From: an uncultured Methylophilaceae bacterium
GTDB lineage: Bacteria; Pseudomonadota; Gammaproteobacteria; Burkholderiales; Methylophilaceae
Assembly: GCA_913009235.1 (NCBI GenBank)
Contig: CAJVXS010000002.1
Location: 124,001 to 188,000 of the forward strand
Direction: 5' to 3'
Length of the DNA: 64,000 bases
Positions 63,975-64,000 of the stretch are shown piece after piece. Within the stretch, counting starts at the first letter, position 1, and each line of letters opens with the position of its first letter. Both the position numbers and the translations under genes were made by a program. The notes beneath the pieces were generated by a model. That model did no database searches. It was not told the DNA's origin and was given only the letters and a program-made list of their open reading frames with translations.

Positions 63975-64000
63975 ATGGTGAGTTTAATGAAGAAAAGTGT
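63975..64000 (+). CDS. Start of the gene after dapA (partial, possibly bamC)
   Basis: An ATG at 63975 (or in-frame at 63987) opens MVSLMKKS at the window edge, like the start of a signal peptide. In proteobacteria dapA is often followed by the lipoprotein gene bamC/nlpB, so that is the likeliest identity, but only eight codons are visible. Confidence 0.3.

Overview
This window is chromosomal DNA from a Gram-negative bacterium. It looks like a low-GC betaproteobacterium of the Methylophilaceae / Methylotenera type. That assignment is inferred from gene order and protein resemblance, not from a marker search. Supporting features are a complete Rnf complex followed by nth, the panBCD-folK-pcnB cluster, recA-recX-alaS, kdo/heptose-type outer-membrane genes, class II PyrD and bacterioferritin pairs. 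Almost the whole window is dense housekeeping sequence, with short gaps, frequent 1-20 bp gene overlaps and hairpin terminators.

Layout. 1-3.3 kb (+): the end of a lytic transglycosylase, an internally deleted epimerase remnant, cca, pyrD and a glutathione S-transferase. 3.3-13.3 kb (-): clpS-clpA, a CNNM/CorC-type membrane protein, secF-secD-yajC, then an iron cassette (bfd, two bacterioferritin subunits, a Fur-box-like site) lying between yajC and tgt. 13.6-21.4 kb (mostly +): pssA, leuA, an EamA transporter, a HAD phosphatase, ypjD/ccsA (-), ffh, tRNA-Lys, a Gph-like phosphatase and a broken EAL-domain gene. 21.4-23.6 kb (-): kbl-tdh, for threonine breakdown. 23.9-26.0 kb: an AT-rich islet between tRNA-Arg and tRNA-Ser. 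It holds a WaaP-type kinase, small lipoproteins, direct repeats and the N-terminal remnant of a tyrosine integrase next to the tRNA-Ser 3' end.

26-34.3 kb (-): lysC, alaS, recX, recA, pncC, pgpA, thiL and mog. 34.4-37.1 kb: a secreted PDZ protein, darP and pmbA. 37.2-44.2 kb (-): mlaA, rlmH, rsfS, panD-panC-panB, a deoxynucleoside kinase, folK, pcnB and a cobalamin adenosyltransferase. 44.2-53.8 kb: murI, a zf-CHCC protein with an unexplained coding-like tail behind it, ilvE, a SCO protein, a YgjP-type metalloprotease, plsC, gmhB, glyS-glyQ and lnt. 53.9-55.9 kb (-): a three-gene bufferin/Hvf-type RiPP operon, consisting of an EGKCG-repeat precursor, a DUF692 (MNIO) enzyme and a DUF2063 partner. 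55.9-62.7 kb (-): a frameshifted small gene, a DUF1841 protein, nth and rnfEGDCBA. 63.1 kb to the end (+): dapA and the first bases of the next gene.

The most interesting part is the Cys-rich modified-peptide operon at 53.9-55.9 kb. The DUF692 family is known to convert Cys in such precursors into copper-binding heterocycles, so the chemistry class is described. This precursor has seven Cys motifs, one of them degenerate, and its operon has no DoxX gene. The islet at 24-26 kb and the gene remnants at 0.2, 21.2, 45.2 and 56.0 kb record past integration and gene loss.
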